Positions 17,674 to 26,908 of a stretch of DNA of 64,000 nt are shown here, piece after piece. This stretch comes from Bacillus canaveralius (GTDB lineage Bacteria > Bacillota > Bacilli > Bacillales > Cytobacillaceae): the NCBI RefSeq assembly GCF_002860125.1, contig NZ_PGVA01000024.1:186001-250000 (forward strand), read 5' to 3'. Below the pieces are notes generated by a model. That model was given only the letters and a program-made list of their open reading frames with translations, made no database searches and was not told where the DNA came from. Within the stretch, counting starts at the first letter, position 1. Every line of letters starts with the position of its first letter. A program made the position numbers and the translations under genes.

Positions 17674-18386
17674 TCCTCCAAATCCATAGTTATATTTGTA
17701 TGATATTCACGATATCTGATAGAGCAGATACCTTTGGAAAACGATAGATTAATTGATTCACAATAGTCGGGTTCACCAAGGTCTTCTTTAAGTAAGTATT
17801 TTTTTAAAAAAGCACGAAGAACCGGTGAATGCGTAACACAAAAGTAACGACTTGTCTCCTTATGTGGAATAAAACTTAAACTTAACGCATATGCCATTAA
17901 ACGGCGAGCAACCGCTTCGGCATTCTCACCGGGAGGGTTGTCGAGATGTAACCAGTAACCAATTCTATCGGAACTAGTCATAAAGGGTGGCCAAAACGGA
18001 AGTGTGGGCAATAGACCTTCTTCGATCCCAAGACACGTGATTTGTTCAGACAGAGCTTCATAGGAAGAGACAAGCTCTACCCTTAGTCCTCCTAAGAAAA
18101 TGTCAGGATTCCGAATGGCATTTTCGTTGAAAGGATCAACAATTGAAACTGTGCGGTTGTTAACATCTTTTAATTTTCTAACAACACCTTTACGCAACTG
18201 TTCCGCAGTTTGGCGAGTCCGTTTCGTTATAGTATGCAAGAAAAAAACACGCTCACTTTCAGTTATCCACTCAGCCATTTGTCTTCCATGTTCCTCTGCC
18301 GAAGCTAAGCCAGCTTCTGTAATTGGTACGTCCCCTTGGTGGGAAGCAACCTCCTCATGACGTACAAAATGAACGTAGACCGTCAT
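17670..18386 (-). CDS. Histidine phosphatase superfamily protein
   Basis: 238 aa from the ATG at 18386, which overlaps the upstream stop as ATGA and has GAGGGG before it. A longer frame would overlap the Mo subunit gene. The N-terminal phosphohistidine motif is RHEE instead of the common RHG. The second Arg is in TITKRTRQTAEQL and the second catalytic His in FCVTHSPVLRAFL. Relatives dephosphorylate small phosphate esters. Its position next to the Mo-hydroxylase and a two-gene phosphotransferase makes a phospho-intermediate plausible. The RHE variant may indicate an atypical substrate. Confidence 0.82.
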   Translation of the reverse strand: MTVYVHFVRHEEVASHQGDVPITEAGLASAEEHGRQMAEWITESERVFFLHTITKRTRQTAEQLRKGVVRKLKDVNNRTVSIVDPFNENAIRNPDIFLGGLRVELVSSYEALSEQITCLGIEEGLLPTLPFWPPFMTSSDRIGYWLHLDNPPGENAEAVARRLMAYALSLSFIPHKETSRYFCVTHSPVLRAFLKKYLLKEDLGEPDYCESINLSFSKGICSIRYREYHTNITMDLEE

Positions 18387-20683
18387 GTTTCTGACCCCTC
18401 TTTCTTTGTTATTGCCCTCCACACTCTCTCTGGAGTTAATGGTAATTGGTTTATATGGGTTCCTATAGCCTGAGCGACTGCATTGCCAATCGCAGCTGGG
18501 ACTGCCATTAACCCCCCCTCTCCTACACCTTTTGCTCCAAAAGGTCCCGGTCCATCCTCGTTCTCTATCACTTTCGAACGAAAATCATCTGGGACATCCA
18601 TAAATAGAGGTACACGATATTGAACTAGTGAGGGGTTACTTAACACACCACTTTCAAAAATCATTTGCTCATATAGTGCTGCCCCAATCCCTTGCATTGA
18701 AGAACCAATATCTTGCCCTTCAACTTGCTGAAGGTTAATTGCTTTCCCTGCGTCGACAGCTGTAAGCAGGCGACATACCTTTACCCTTCCAGTGTTTGGG
18801 TCTACCTCAACTTCAGTTGCGACCCAGCAAGGTTCCCAAAAAGGTGTAGATCCTCCAATAGGAGATCTGGTTGGGGCTAGGATAAACTGGCCTATTGAAA
18901 TGATTTCAATTCCTGATATCTCTTTCGTTTGGTATAAAATTTCAGGTATAGTCAGCCTTTGCTGTCCAAAAACGATTTCTCCATTTTCTATGATTAGATT
19001 ATCAACTGATTCCTTAAGTAATATAGCAGCCCGTTTTAACAATTTTGACTTTATATCTCGTGCAGCATTTTGGACGGCACGCCCCATTGCGACTGTCGAT
19101 CGACTAGCAGTTGTAGTTGAATCAAAAGGTACCATTGCCGTATCTGGTTTAGTCACCACAACTCTTTCAAGAGGGATATTTATCTCCTCTGCTGCAATTT
19201 GTGCCATTGCACTATTAGAACCCTGCCCCATCTCAGCAGTACCCATTAACACTGACACACTACCATCCGCATGAAGTCTTACAATAGCTGTTGATTCGGT
19301 AGGCGCCTGACTCGGTTTAAAAGAAACTGCAACACCACGGCCTCTCCACGGTTTTAAAGGTTGATCCCATTCAAGTTCATTGGCTAATTCTCTTAATACC
19401 GGTGCATAATCAGTATCTATTGGTGTATCACCTTCAGCATATGACTCTCCACGCTCCAACATATTTTTCAGACGAAATTCTATAGCATCCATTCCTAAAG
19501 CTTTTGCAAGTTCATCTGTATGTTGTTCATAAGCCCATGTTGCTTGTGGTACACCGAAACCTCTATAGGCCCCACTAGGTGGTGTATTTGAATATATAGC
19601 GCGGGATCGAATTTCAAGATTTGGGATTCGGTAAGGTCCTGCAGAAACATATCCACCTTTTTGCGCTACACGTGGTGCACAGTCTGCATATGCTCCAATC
19701 TGATAATCGATTTCTACTTTTCTTGCAACTAAAGTTCCGTCCCGATTGACTCCACTTTTAATTTTGACTCTAGCACCTGCTCGACGAATTGTTCTTGCAG
19801 TCTCAGACATGGAGAGAGCTACCCTTACTGGCTTTCCAGCTTTTCGAGCAAGGGCTACCGCCAAAGGTTCAACCTTACTAAAAGCTTTTGCTCCAAACGA
19901 ACCACCCATCGGGAAAGAAACTACCTGTATTTTAGATTGAGGACATCCGAAAATTACAGCTAAATCCTGGCGCACAGCCATTGGAGTTTGAGTTCCCGTC
20001 CAAACTGTAATTCCTTCCGAGTCCATTTTTGCAACCGTATGTATTGGCTCGAGAGGAAAGTGATGAATAATAGGTACCCGGTACTCATTCTCTATTATTA
20101 GATCTGCAGTAGCCATCCCGGCAACAACGTTACCTCGATCATAATCCCACTTAAAAGCTACATTCGAAGTGTGTCGGGGATCCGCGTCAGCTAAGACTTT
20201 ACTATAGTGACTTCCTCGCTGAGCATAAGATTGGACAAGAGGTGCATTTGGCTCAAGAGCAGCTTCCAAATTATCTATCTCTGGATGAGGGTGATATTCA
20301 ACTTCAACTAAACTAGCTGCATAGTGTGCTGTTTTACGATCAACAGCAACAATGGCTACAACTGGTTCACCCTCATAACGAACCCGATCGATCGCAAGTA
20401 TTGGCTGATCTCGGAAAACCGGTCCAAAATAGGGGTCCAATTCTTTGAGATCATCTCTGGTCAATACGCAAATTACACCAGGAACCTCTATTGCAGCAGA
20501 AATATCTATAGATTCTATTTCAGCATGTGCAAATGGACTATGGACTATGGCAGACTCTAGCATTCCTTCAACAGCTACATCACTAGGATAAGGTATAGCA
20601 CCAGTTATTTTTGCTCGATAATCTGTTCGAGGAATAGCTCGGCCAATCGTCTTCAGAGAATTGGCTATCTCAATTTTCCCCAT
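18383..20683 (-). CDS. XDH-family molybdenum hydroxylase, Mo-cofactor subunit
   Basis: 766 aa, the usual size for the separate Mo subunit. The order is an N-terminal a/b hammerhead domain (IGRAIPRTDYRAKITGA) followed by the Mo-binding domains with MGGSFGAKAF, PSGAYRGFGVPQATW, AEMGQGSNSAMAQ and the catalytic Glu in GVGEGGLMAVP. The AYRGFG loop is of the xanthine/nicotinate dehydrogenase type and lacks the AYxCSFR cysteine loop of CO dehydrogenase. The enzyme hydroxylates an activated carbon, often next to ring N or an aldehyde, using water. Start ATG 20683 follows GGGAGG. The substrate cannot be assigned. Confidence 0.95.
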   Translation of the reverse strand: MGKIEIANSLKTIGRAIPRTDYRAKITGAIPYPSDVAVEGMLESAIVHSPFAHAEIESIDISAAIEVPGVICVLTRDDLKELDPYFGPVFRDQPILAIDRVRYEGEPVVAIVAVDRKTAHYAASLVEVEYHPHPEIDNLEAALEPNAPLVQSYAQRGSHYSKVLADADPRHTSNVAFKWDYDRGNVVAGMATADLIIENEYRVPIIHHFPLEPIHTVAKMDSEGITVWTGTQTPMAVRQDLAVIFGCPQSKIQVVSFPMGGSFGAKAFSKVEPLAVALARKAGKPVRVALSMSETARTIRRAGARVKIKSGVNRDGTLVARKVEIDYQIGAYADCAPRVAQKGGYVSAGPYRIPNLEIRSRAIYSNTPPSGAYRGFGVPQATWAYEQHTDELAKALGMDAIEFRLKNMLERGESYAEGDTPIDTDYAPVLRELANELEWDQPLKPWRGRGVAVSFKPSQAPTESTAIVRLHADGSVSVLMGTAEMGQGSNSAMAQIAAEEINIPLERVVVTKPDTAMVPFDSTTTASRSTVAMGRAVQNAARDIKSKLLKRAAILLKESVDNLIIENGEIVFGQQRLTIPEILYQTKEISGIEIISIGQFILAPTRSPIGGSTPFWEPCWVATEVEVDPNTGRVKVCRLLTAVDAGKAINLQQVEGQDIGSSMQGIGAALYEQMIFESGVLSNPSLVQYRVPLFMDVPDDFRSKVIENEDGPGPFGAKGVGEGGLMAVPAAIGNAVAQAIGTHINQLPLTPERVWRAITKKEGSET

Positions 20684-21160
20684 TTATCCATCCTCCCTTG
20701 CTACAGCTGCCTGCTGAACCGCTTTTATAATTGTCGTGTATCCAGTGCACCTACAGATATTCCCATGTAGATAATGTTTAATTTGTTCTTCATTGGGATT
20801 AGGGTCTTCATTAAGTAGTGCTATCGATGATAACATCATCCCGTAAGTACAAAACCCACATTGGAGCGCTCCATTATCAATGAATGACTGTTGTATTGGG
20901 TGAAGCTCGTTTCCATTACTTAACCCTTCAGCAGTAGTAATTTCGGCAGTATCCATCTCAATAGCTAATGTAGTACACGCACTGACCGGTTTTCCATTTA
21001 TCAACACGGTACAAGCTCCACAAACCTGCATATCACAAGAACGCTTTACACTAATCAAACCTAATTTTTCCCGCAAAATATCTATTACTAAATCCGAAGA
21101 AGAAACATTTAAATCTATCTTGTCGCCATTTACAAAGCAATTTATGTTATGAGTACTCAT
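20684..21160 (-). CDS. XDH-family 2Fe-2S subunit
   Basis: 158 aa. The plant-type 2Fe-2S cluster is bound by CDMQVCGACTVLINGKPVSAC, and the second cluster by CGFCTYGMM with GNICRCTGY. It passes electrons from the Mo centre to the FAD subunit. The stop is immediately followed by the Mo subunit start, and the start is 3 bp after the FAD subunit stop. All eight cysteines expected for the two clusters are present. Confidence 0.96.
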   Translation of the reverse strand: MSTHNINCFVNGDKIDLNVSSSDLVIDILREKLGLISVKRSCDMQVCGACTVLINGKPVSACTTLAIEMDTAEITTAEGLSNGNELHPIQQSFIDNGALQCGFCTYGMMLSSIALLNEDPNPNEEQIKHYLHGNICRCTGYTTIIKAVQQAAVAREDG

Positions 21161-21162
21161 TG

Positions 21163-22044
21163 CTAATTTACCTCCCTTGCTCTGTTTATGGCTTCCTGTA
21201 CTGCTTCACGAAGAAGAACTCCAACTACATGGTTCTTGTACTCTGCACTTCCGTCATAATCATCAACTGCGTCCATTTCTGGTCGTGCTGCATCTACCCA
21301 CCATTCAACCTCTCTATTAACAATTTCCAACGACTCACCGACGAGCAAATCTTCGGCCGATGTTAATCTAGTGGGAATTGGATTGGTTGCTGCAACTACT
21401 AATCTGCATTCGGCAAGCTTTTCTTTTTTTTCATCTAACTTCACAATTACAGCTACACCGGCCATCGGGAATTCTGCAACTGAGAATTTTTTATAAGCCG
21501 CTCCATTATGTGTTTCCAGAATCGGCACATCAATATGCATGATCACCTCGCCGGGATCTAAACTAGTTTCAAAAGGCCCTCTCCAGAAATCAGACATAGG
21601 TATTATTCGAGAGTCCGATAGAGATCTCACATAGACAGAGGCATTTGCTGCCACTAAATAGGCTCCTGGATCTGATCGTGGTTCTGCAAATGCTAAGTTT
21701 CCTCCGATCGTACCTGATGTCCTAATCCTGATGTTGCCAATATGGTCCTCCAACTCAGCAAAAGCAGCCTGGTAACGACGAATAAGTGGAGACTTTGCAA
21801 TTTCAGCATGAGTAGTAAGTGCACCAATTCTCAGAACACCTTGTTCCTCATCAAATTCTATTTGGTTCATGTCTGGTAAACGCCTTAGACTGATTAGTTG
21901 CTCATACAGAATTAAGCCCTCTTTTAAGACTTGTAATAACTCAGTCCCACCTGCATAAAACGCAGCTTCTCCCCCAAACTTTGCTTTAAGTTCGACAGCA
22001 TCGTCGATACTTTTAGCATGTGTCAGGTCAAAGGACCCGAGCAT
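21163..22044 (-). CDS. XDH-family FAD-binding subunit
   Basis: 293 aa from the ATG at 22044 (MLGSFDLTHAKS), preferred over 22050 because GGAGG then has 8-bp spacing. FAD contacts are FYAGGTELLQ near residue 33 and IRTSGTIGGNLAFAEPRSDP near 105. The C-terminal CO_deh_flav_C domain follows. It overlaps the CoxG-like gene by 17 bp. It transfers electrons from the 2Fe-2S clusters to NAD+ or another acceptor. Confidence 0.94.
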   Translation of the reverse strand: MLGSFDLTHAKSIDDAVELKAKFGGEAAFYAGGTELLQVLKEGLILYEQLISLRRLPDMNQIEFDEEQGVLRIGALTTHAEIAKSPLIRRYQAAFAELEDHIGNIRIRTSGTIGGNLAFAEPRSDPGAYLVAANASVYVRSLSDSRIIPMSDFWRGPFETSLDPGEVIMHIDVPILETHNGAAYKKFSVAEFPMAGVAVIVKLDEKKEKLAECRLVVAATNPIPTRLTSAEDLLVGESLEIVNREVEWWVDAARPEMDAVDDYDGSAEYKNHVVGVLLREAVQEAINRAREVN

Positions 22045-22501
22045 TACCATCGCCTCCTTCCAACACTTCAGTAAGGTTTACAGTGAACGCATCAACTTTT
22101 TCCATAAATTTACGATTAATCATACCTTGACCTAAAGTTGCTAGTTTTCCCTTCATATGATAATTCAAATTAAGATTAACCTCGCTGCCACTGCCAGTTG
22201 AGCTAGAATCTACACGAACCGTCATTTCAAGTTGAACATGAGTTTTAGTGAATTTGTCTTGACCACTAGCTTTAATTGTCATTTTAGGTTTTTCTGACTC
22301 TTCTAATGTTAACTCCATAGGAAAGGATACTTTAAAAGGACCCACACGATCTTTTGCAAGTGCATTGTACTGCTTTCCAGGTTGTATAGCTGTCATGTCT
22401 TCAACTCCAGGGATGCAATCAGCAACGCGCTCAATTGCACTTACCCAATCCCATACGACTTCAGGCTCTGCTTTTAATTGGATTGTATGCTCAATACGCA
22501 T
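22028..22501 (-). CDS. CoxG-like SRPBCC protein
   Basis: 157 aa. This is a CO dehydrogenase subunit G type START/SRPBCC fold: RIEHTIQLKAEPEVVWDWVS, CIPGVEDM, then a helix at the C-terminus. CoxG proteins accompany many XDH-type hydroxylases and are thought to help cofactor insertion or membrane recruitment of the enzyme. The ATG follows AAGGAGG. Confidence 0.92.
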   Translation of the reverse strand: MRIEHTIQLKAEPEVVWDWVSAIERVADCIPGVEDMTAIQPGKQYNALAKDRVGPFKVSFPMELTLEESEKPKMTIKASGQDKFTKTHVQLEMTVRVDSSSTGSGSEVNLNLNYHMKGKLATLGQGMINRKFMEKVDAFTVNLTEVLEGGDGNARVL

Positions 22502-22519
22502 AGCATCTTTTCCTCCTTA

Positions 22520-23251
22520 TCATTGATGGTTACTTTCAACAATAGCTACTGCTCTAACTGCAGCGCCAGTTGATTTTTCCCATTTCACCGGTAACACCGA
22601 TAACAAGAAACCAGTTGCTCCAGGAAGTTGTTCAAAATTTTGCATATTTTCCAGGTGATAATATTCATGGGTTAGCATAACCCTGTGTGCCTCCCAAAAC
22701 TTTTGCTTTTCAAACATCGACCATACTGGCGGATCAAAAGTTGGTGCATCACACCCCATTACCTTAACTCCTTTTTCAATAAGATATATCGTTGCCTCTG
22801 CACTCATCCCGCAAAAGTCTTTTTGGTACCTATCCTCCTGATTGAACTCACCAGCTCCTGTCCAGATCAACACAATATCTCGTTCCTTGATTTGGTACTC
22901 CATGTCTTTTTCGGCTTTTTCGATATCCTCTGCAGAAATAATGCTGCCAGGTTCCTTGTGCCGAAAGTCCAGTCGAACCCCATCTCCAAAACAATAATCT
23001 AAGGGAATGCCTTCAGCACCTGGCGCATCATCCCTCATATGACGAAGAGTATCCATATGTGTTCCAATATGATCTCCTTGTACAATCACGCAATGGGCAG
23101 TAAGCCAATCAACACCATATTTCAAAGCGCCAATGTTATCAGCAAATTCACTATGGCTTTCCACCTGAGCTATAATCGGGCGTGCGACTCGTGGGAAAGT
23201 TTGCATATCTGGTCCAACTGTCATGCTTAGGTCAATTATCCGCCGTTTCAA
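22520..23251 (-). CDS. Cyclase-family metal-dependent hydrolase
   Basis: 243 aa. The family metal motif HxGTHxDxxxH is present as GDHIGTHMDTLRH near residue 63. Characterised members hydrolyse a C-N or lactone bond: kynurenine formamidase and isatin hydrolase, the latter opening an N-heterocycle. Start is TTG 23251 after AAGGAGG. In this cluster it is the best candidate for opening a ring or amide made by the Mo-hydroxylase. That role is inference. Confidence 0.9.
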   Translation of the reverse strand: MKRRIIDLSMTVGPDMQTFPRVARPIIAQVESHSEFADNIGALKYGVDWLTAHCVIVQGDHIGTHMDTLRHMRDDAPGAEGIPLDYCFGDGVRLDFRHKEPGSIISAEDIEKAEKDMEYQIKERDIVLIWTGAGEFNQEDRYQKDFCGMSAEATIYLIEKGVKVMGCDAPTFDPPVWSMFEKQKFWEAHRVMLTHEYYHLENMQNFEQLPGATGFLLSVLPVKWEKSTGAAVRAVAIVESNHQ

Positions 23252-23315
23252 ATTGGTTCCTCCTTAATTTGTGTATCCCTGGTCAGGGAAAAGGTTTTCC
23301 CGTAAGGTTATCAAA

Positions 23316-23346
23316 TTATCAGGCCGCAACAAAAGCGGCCCGATAA
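23316..23346 (-). terminator. Hairpin between the dikinase and cyclase genes
   Basis: A GC-rich stem (GGCCGC / GCGGCC) is extended by TTATC / GATAA across one mismatch, with a 7-nt loop. No strong U-run follows on the minus strand, so it may attenuate transcription or mark an mRNA processing site. Confidence 0.5.
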
Positions 23347-23352
23347 CTATGT

Positions 23353-25047
23353 TTACTCTATAATCGATACAATACCGGTACTTCCGTCAACCCTGATACG
23401 TTGACCGGTTCGAATCTTACTGGTTGCATCCAAAGTACTTGTTACCGCTGGAATACCGTACTCCCTAGCAATTACAGCAGGATGAGAAAGAGCGCCCCCT
23501 GAATCAGTTACAAGACCCGAGATTTTACTGAAAAGTAGGGTCCATGCTGGATTTGTCATTCTACACACAAGAATTTCTCCCTGTTTTATCTTGTCAAAGT
23601 CTTCTGGATTATTCACAAATCTGGCTATGCCTTCAACGACACCTGGTGAAGCAGCCAAACCTTGAATTTCTGTAGTTTCTTGATCTTTTGTTTTAGAAAG
23701 TTCAAAGCGCTCAGGGTAACCCCAAACTCCTACATAGGCTTGTTCGTATAAGGACCAGTAATCAGCAGTGCCAACCCAATCTCGTGGAGTTATGTCATTG
23801 GCTCTATCTTGTTCAGCTTTGCGCTCGGCTACTAATGCACGCGCATCGAAGGCATCTGGCGTTGCTGCAAGCTGGCGTATTTCATCATAAAGAAGATAGA
23901 AAATATCCTCAGGTTGATTAATGCCATCACGAGCCGCAAATTTCTTTCCTAATTCTTTTATTGAAATTCTCATACGTGCGTAGGTACCTTGGTCTATGTA
24001 GAAGTGGTGATCTGGAGTTAAAGGTGCCATAGCAAGAGCAAGCTCAAGTGCGCTCTCGAATTTTTTTGAATCATCTTCGCTTTGGATAAGACTTCTCAAG
24101 CCTTCTACTGCGTTCTTTTGCTCCTCAGCTACTCTAGTAATATCTTTATGGAAGTCATAATCAGAATCGAGGTAATTTCGGAGCATTTCATAGATGGGTG
24201 CTGGATTCTCCTTCCAGAGCTCATAAGTATACTCATGTGTATAAACAGCCTTGTATCCATATTCTTCTTTGTAGTCATTAATCTTTTGAAGTATTTCTTT
24301 TCCACGAGGTGAAGAATCTAATGAGGTAATAATATCTTGGAAATTATCATGGTCTGAAAAAACAGCTTGTAAAGCTGAATCTACTTTAATTTCTTCCTTT
24401 ATACTCCATAAATCTCTAGAGGAATCCCAGTTTTTGTCCTGAACAGAAACAAGTATTTTTCCGGAAAATTTTGATGCAGCTTCTTCACCCGCAACTTCGC
24501 TTGCCACTTGGCCGAATTGTTGGAAAGCAGCAAACTGAGCTAGGTTTAGTATCCAGTGAATCCGCAAATGACGTTCCTGAATATCTAGAGCATCCTCAAG
24601 TAGAACCATCATTTCGGGTAAACTTGCTTCATCGTAAGGAAATTTGTCAAGATATTCTAAATTTCGTTTGATTTCTGGCAAATATCGATCATCCCACCAT
24701 TTAAGAAAGCGAGTTGCATAGATTGGTAACATCATTCCAAAATAAGGTGCTAACTTCTCTGCCTCTTCAGCCTCTCGACGCATTACTGCAGTATACACAT
24801 AACCGTTAATATTTCGAGCTTGCCAGTCTTTTCCGAAAGGAACTCCAAAACGTCGGTACATATACTTGCACGCATCACCCCACCAACCACCGATATCAAA
24901 ATAAAGCGGAGATACTGGGCGTGGGACATGAAGATCGTCAAACCACCAGAACTCTTTTTTATCCGCTTCGCTTTGCCAGTTTACCTGAAAACTAGGACTG
25001 CCGAAAAATTCACCTAAAACATCATTCGAAGTGCTCTTAACTGTCAT
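23353..25047 (-). CDS. PEP-utilising (phosphohistidine) subunit of a split dikinase
   Basis: 564 aa, about 64 kDa. The C-terminal 90 residues are the swivelling phosphohistidine domain with the catalytic His in GGALSHPAVIAREYGIPAV. The first 450 residues are alpha-rich with FWWFDDLHVPRPVSPL near residue 34, a pattern seen in rifampin phosphotransferase-like and phenylphosphate synthase-like proteins rather than in PEP synthase. It has no ATP-grasp domain; that half is encoded at 25787-26725. The two together resemble phenylphosphate synthase or CreH/CreI, which phosphorylate phenolic hydroxyls with ATP. The ATG follows AAGGGGG. Confidence 0.85.
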   Translation of the reverse strand: MTVKSTSNDVLGEFFGSPSFQVNWQSEADKKEFWWFDDLHVPRPVSPLYFDIGGWWGDACKYMYRRFGVPFGKDWQARNINGYVYTAVMRREAEEAEKLAPYFGMMLPIYATRFLKWWDDRYLPEIKRNLEYLDKFPYDEASLPEMMVLLEDALDIQERHLRIHWILNLAQFAAFQQFGQVASEVAGEEAASKFSGKILVSVQDKNWDSSRDLWSIKEEIKVDSALQAVFSDHDNFQDIITSLDSSPRGKEILQKINDYKEEYGYKAVYTHEYTYELWKENPAPIYEMLRNYLDSDYDFHKDITRVAEEQKNAVEGLRSLIQSEDDSKKFESALELALAMAPLTPDHHFYIDQGTYARMRISIKELGKKFAARDGINQPEDIFYLLYDEIRQLAATPDAFDARALVAERKAEQDRANDITPRDWVGTADYWSLYEQAYVGVWGYPERFELSKTKDQETTEIQGLAASPGVVEGIARFVNNPEDFDKIKQGEILVCRMTNPAWTLLFSKISGLVTDSGGALSHPAVIAREYGIPAVTSTLDATSKIRTGQRIRVDGSTGIVSIIE

Positions 25048-25117
25048 GAAAATTCCCCCTTAATCAAAATTTATGCATAAGGTCTTGGAAAGACCGATTT
25101 GCTTAATTCCTGTAAAA

Positions 25118-25771
25118 CTAACAATTCGGAGCTAATTCTTCAATATGGGCACGAATGACATAGCTAGCATGCATCGGGTCACCGGAGATAAGAGCGTTTA
25201 AGACATCATGATGCCTTTTTGCAAGCTCAACTAAATCCCTCTTTGCATAATGTGTGGTTACCATTGTCCAGCTGCCGGGATTGATGTTTTCCCATACTGA
25301 TAACAAAAATTCATTTCCAGATGCTCTAATGAAAGTACGATGAAATTCAACATCTAATGAAATCATTTGTCGTAAATCTCCAGCTTCAGCGGTCATAATC
25401 ATATTCTCAATTAATTGTTCCAACTTCTGAATAATATCTTCTGATAATTTTGGAACTGCTAATCGGGCTGCCGTCTCCTCAAGAGAAGCACGTACAATAT
25501 ATCGCTCTTTTAATTCTTCAATAGATAGTTTTTTTACAAAGGTTCCCCTATATGGTTTACTTAGAAGTACTCCGATTTGTTCCAATTCTCTTAGTGCTTC
25601 TCTAACTGGTGCCTGGCTTACGCCTAGATGACGAGCAACCTGTGTCTCCACAATGCGATCTTCAGGTTTTAGAGCTCCACTTAGAATTGCCTTAAGAATA
25701 TATTCCTTCACTTCATCACGCAAAATCGTTCGTTTTATTGATGGTTCATGAGTTGTTTCTAGCCATTCCAC
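25118..25771 (-). CDS. GntR-family (FCD) transcriptional regulator
   Basis: 217 aa. The winged helix covers residues 15-85 (VETQVARHLGVSQAPVREALREL), followed by an FCD effector domain with candidate metal ligands in LDVEFHRTFI and RHHDVLNAL. Start is GTG 25771 after GGAGG. FCD regulators usually bind small acids or sugar acids. It sits between the two dikinase genes, so it is the obvious local regulator. The AATCGATT palindromes at 26793-26908 are candidate operators. Confidence 0.93.
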   Translation of the reverse strand: MEWLETTHEPSIKRTILRDEVKEYILKAILSGALKPEDRIVETQVARHLGVSQAPVREALRELEQIGVLLSKPYRGTFVKKLSIEELKERYIVRASLEETAARLAVPKLSEDIIQKLEQLIENMIMTAEAGDLRQMISLDVEFHRTFIRASGNEFLLSVWENINPGSWTMVTTHYAKRDLVELAKRHHDVLNALISGDPMHASYVIRAHIEELAPNC

Positions 25772-25786
25772 ATTTCAAACCTCCTT

Positions 25787-26725
25787 TTAAATGGTTGTGA
25801 TCGGTCTACTTTGAAGCAAATAAACCTTTCCTAATTTAATAGCCCATTCAACATCTTGTGGTGAACCGAAAAAACGTTCAAGGGTTATCGCCACTTCATT
25901 TAATTTTGACAACTCAATTTCACTTAAGACACGGGCCCGAACCTTTTCTGCAGGTACGGATTGGTGTTTCACTTCCTTTTCACTGCGAACTACCATTTTT
26001 AGTTTAGGTAAAACGCTTACATTTAAGATTTGATTTGATTTTTTATCCACTGTGTATTGATCCGGTGTTACTTCGCCCGAAACCAGTGCTTCTCCTAAGC
26101 CCCAACAGGCCTCTACAACAACCTGTTCGCTTTTAGTTATAGGATTAACAGTAAACATCACACCCGCTTTATCTGCTTCAACCAATTTCTGAACAACTAC
26201 TGCTCCCGCAAGTTGTTCGTGCCTAATACCGTGACGGAGCCGGTATGCTATAGCTCTGTCTGTAAAACAAGAAGCCCAACAGTCTTTGACCCTTTGAATT
26301 ACTTGTTCGGCTGTTACAACTCCTAAGTATGTATCTTGTTGTCCAGCAAAGCTGGCTTCAGGTAAATCTTCTGCAGTAGCGCTTGAACGGACTGCTACCG
26401 GCCCGTTTGAGGGGCATAGTTTCTGATAGGAGACCGTTATCTCGGTTTCTAACTCCTCAGTCAATGTTATCGATTCAATCGCCGTCCGGATTGTTGATGA
26501 CACCTTCTCAACTGCAGCTTCATTATGCAAATCAAGACCAGCTAACTCTTTTGCAATGAGTGAGCTAACACCCGCTTCAGATAACTCTTTAAGATAAGCT
26601 TCAGTAGAAACTACGAATCCCTCTGGGATTGGTAGTCCGGCACAAGCCATACGGGTTAGACTAGCCCCTTTGCCTCCAGTTAGATACAACTCTTTACCCA
26701 ATGAATCATTAAGCCAGATAATCAT
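25787..26725 (-). CDS. ATP-grasp (PPDK_N) subunit of a split dikinase
   Basis: 312 aa from the ATG at 26725 (MIIWLNDSLGKEL), which has GGAGG at 7-10 bp. The long upstream frame lies in non-coding AT-rich DNA. Motifs of the PEP synthase/PPDK nucleotide-binding domain are present: GGKGASLTRM, AVRSSATAEDLPEASFAGQQ, VMFTVNP, ACWGLGEALVSGEVTPD and the terminal QDVEWAI with LLQSRPI. It lacks the phosphohistidine and PEP/pyruvate barrel domains. It should make a pyrophosphoryl or phosphoryl transfer from ATP to the His of the 23353-25047 protein. Confidence 0.9.
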   Translation of the reverse strand: MIIWLNDSLGKELYLTGGKGASLTRMACAGLPIPEGFVVSTEAYLKELSEAGVSSLIAKELAGLDLHNEAAVEKVSSTIRTAIESITLTEELETEITVSYQKLCPSNGPVAVRSSATAEDLPEASFAGQQDTYLGVVTAEQVIQRVKDCWASCFTDRAIAYRLRHGIRHEQLAGAVVVQKLVEADKAGVMFTVNPITKSEQVVVEACWGLGEALVSGEVTPDQYTVDKKSNQILNVSVLPKLKMVVRSEKEVKHQSVPAEKVRARVLSEIELSKLNEVAITLERFFGSPQDVEWAIKLGKVYLLQSRPITTI

Positions 26726-26792
26726 AATTATTAATCCTCCAATGTATAAGGGTTTTATAAAAAGAAGTACTATAATCTCGTCTTTGATCAAT

Positions 26793-26908
26793 AATCGATT
26801 ATTATAATTTTCTAAATATTTAACCTTTTTTGTAATTATAAGCGCTTTCATTTTACTTGTAAACCACAAAATAAAAAATAATCGATTATTTTTTATTAAA
26901 AATCGATT
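26793..26908. promoter_or_regulatory. Three AATCGATT palindromes, candidate regulator sites
   Basis: AATCGATT occurs at 26793-26800, 26880-26887 and 26901-26908. The first two sit inside the 12-bp perfect palindrome ATAATCGATTAT (26791-26802 and 26878-26889). All lie in the short non-coding segment upstream of the dikinase ATP-grasp gene, as expected for operators of the GntR-type regulator. Confidence 0.55.
26837..26850 (-). promoter_or_regulatory. Candidate cre (CcpA) site
   Basis: The minus strand reads TGAAAGCGCTTATA, which differs at only two positions from the idealised palindrome TGAAAGCGCTTTCA. It lies among the AATCGATT repeats, consistent with catabolite repression of the cluster. 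Confidence 0.4.

Noticed and set aside
18383-20683. Carbon monoxide dehydrogenase (CoxL) assignment suggested by the CoxG-like and CoxI-like neighbours
   Set aside because: The AYxCSFR active-site loop of CO dehydrogenase is absent; the loop AYRGFG fits xanthine/nicotinate-type hydroxylases.
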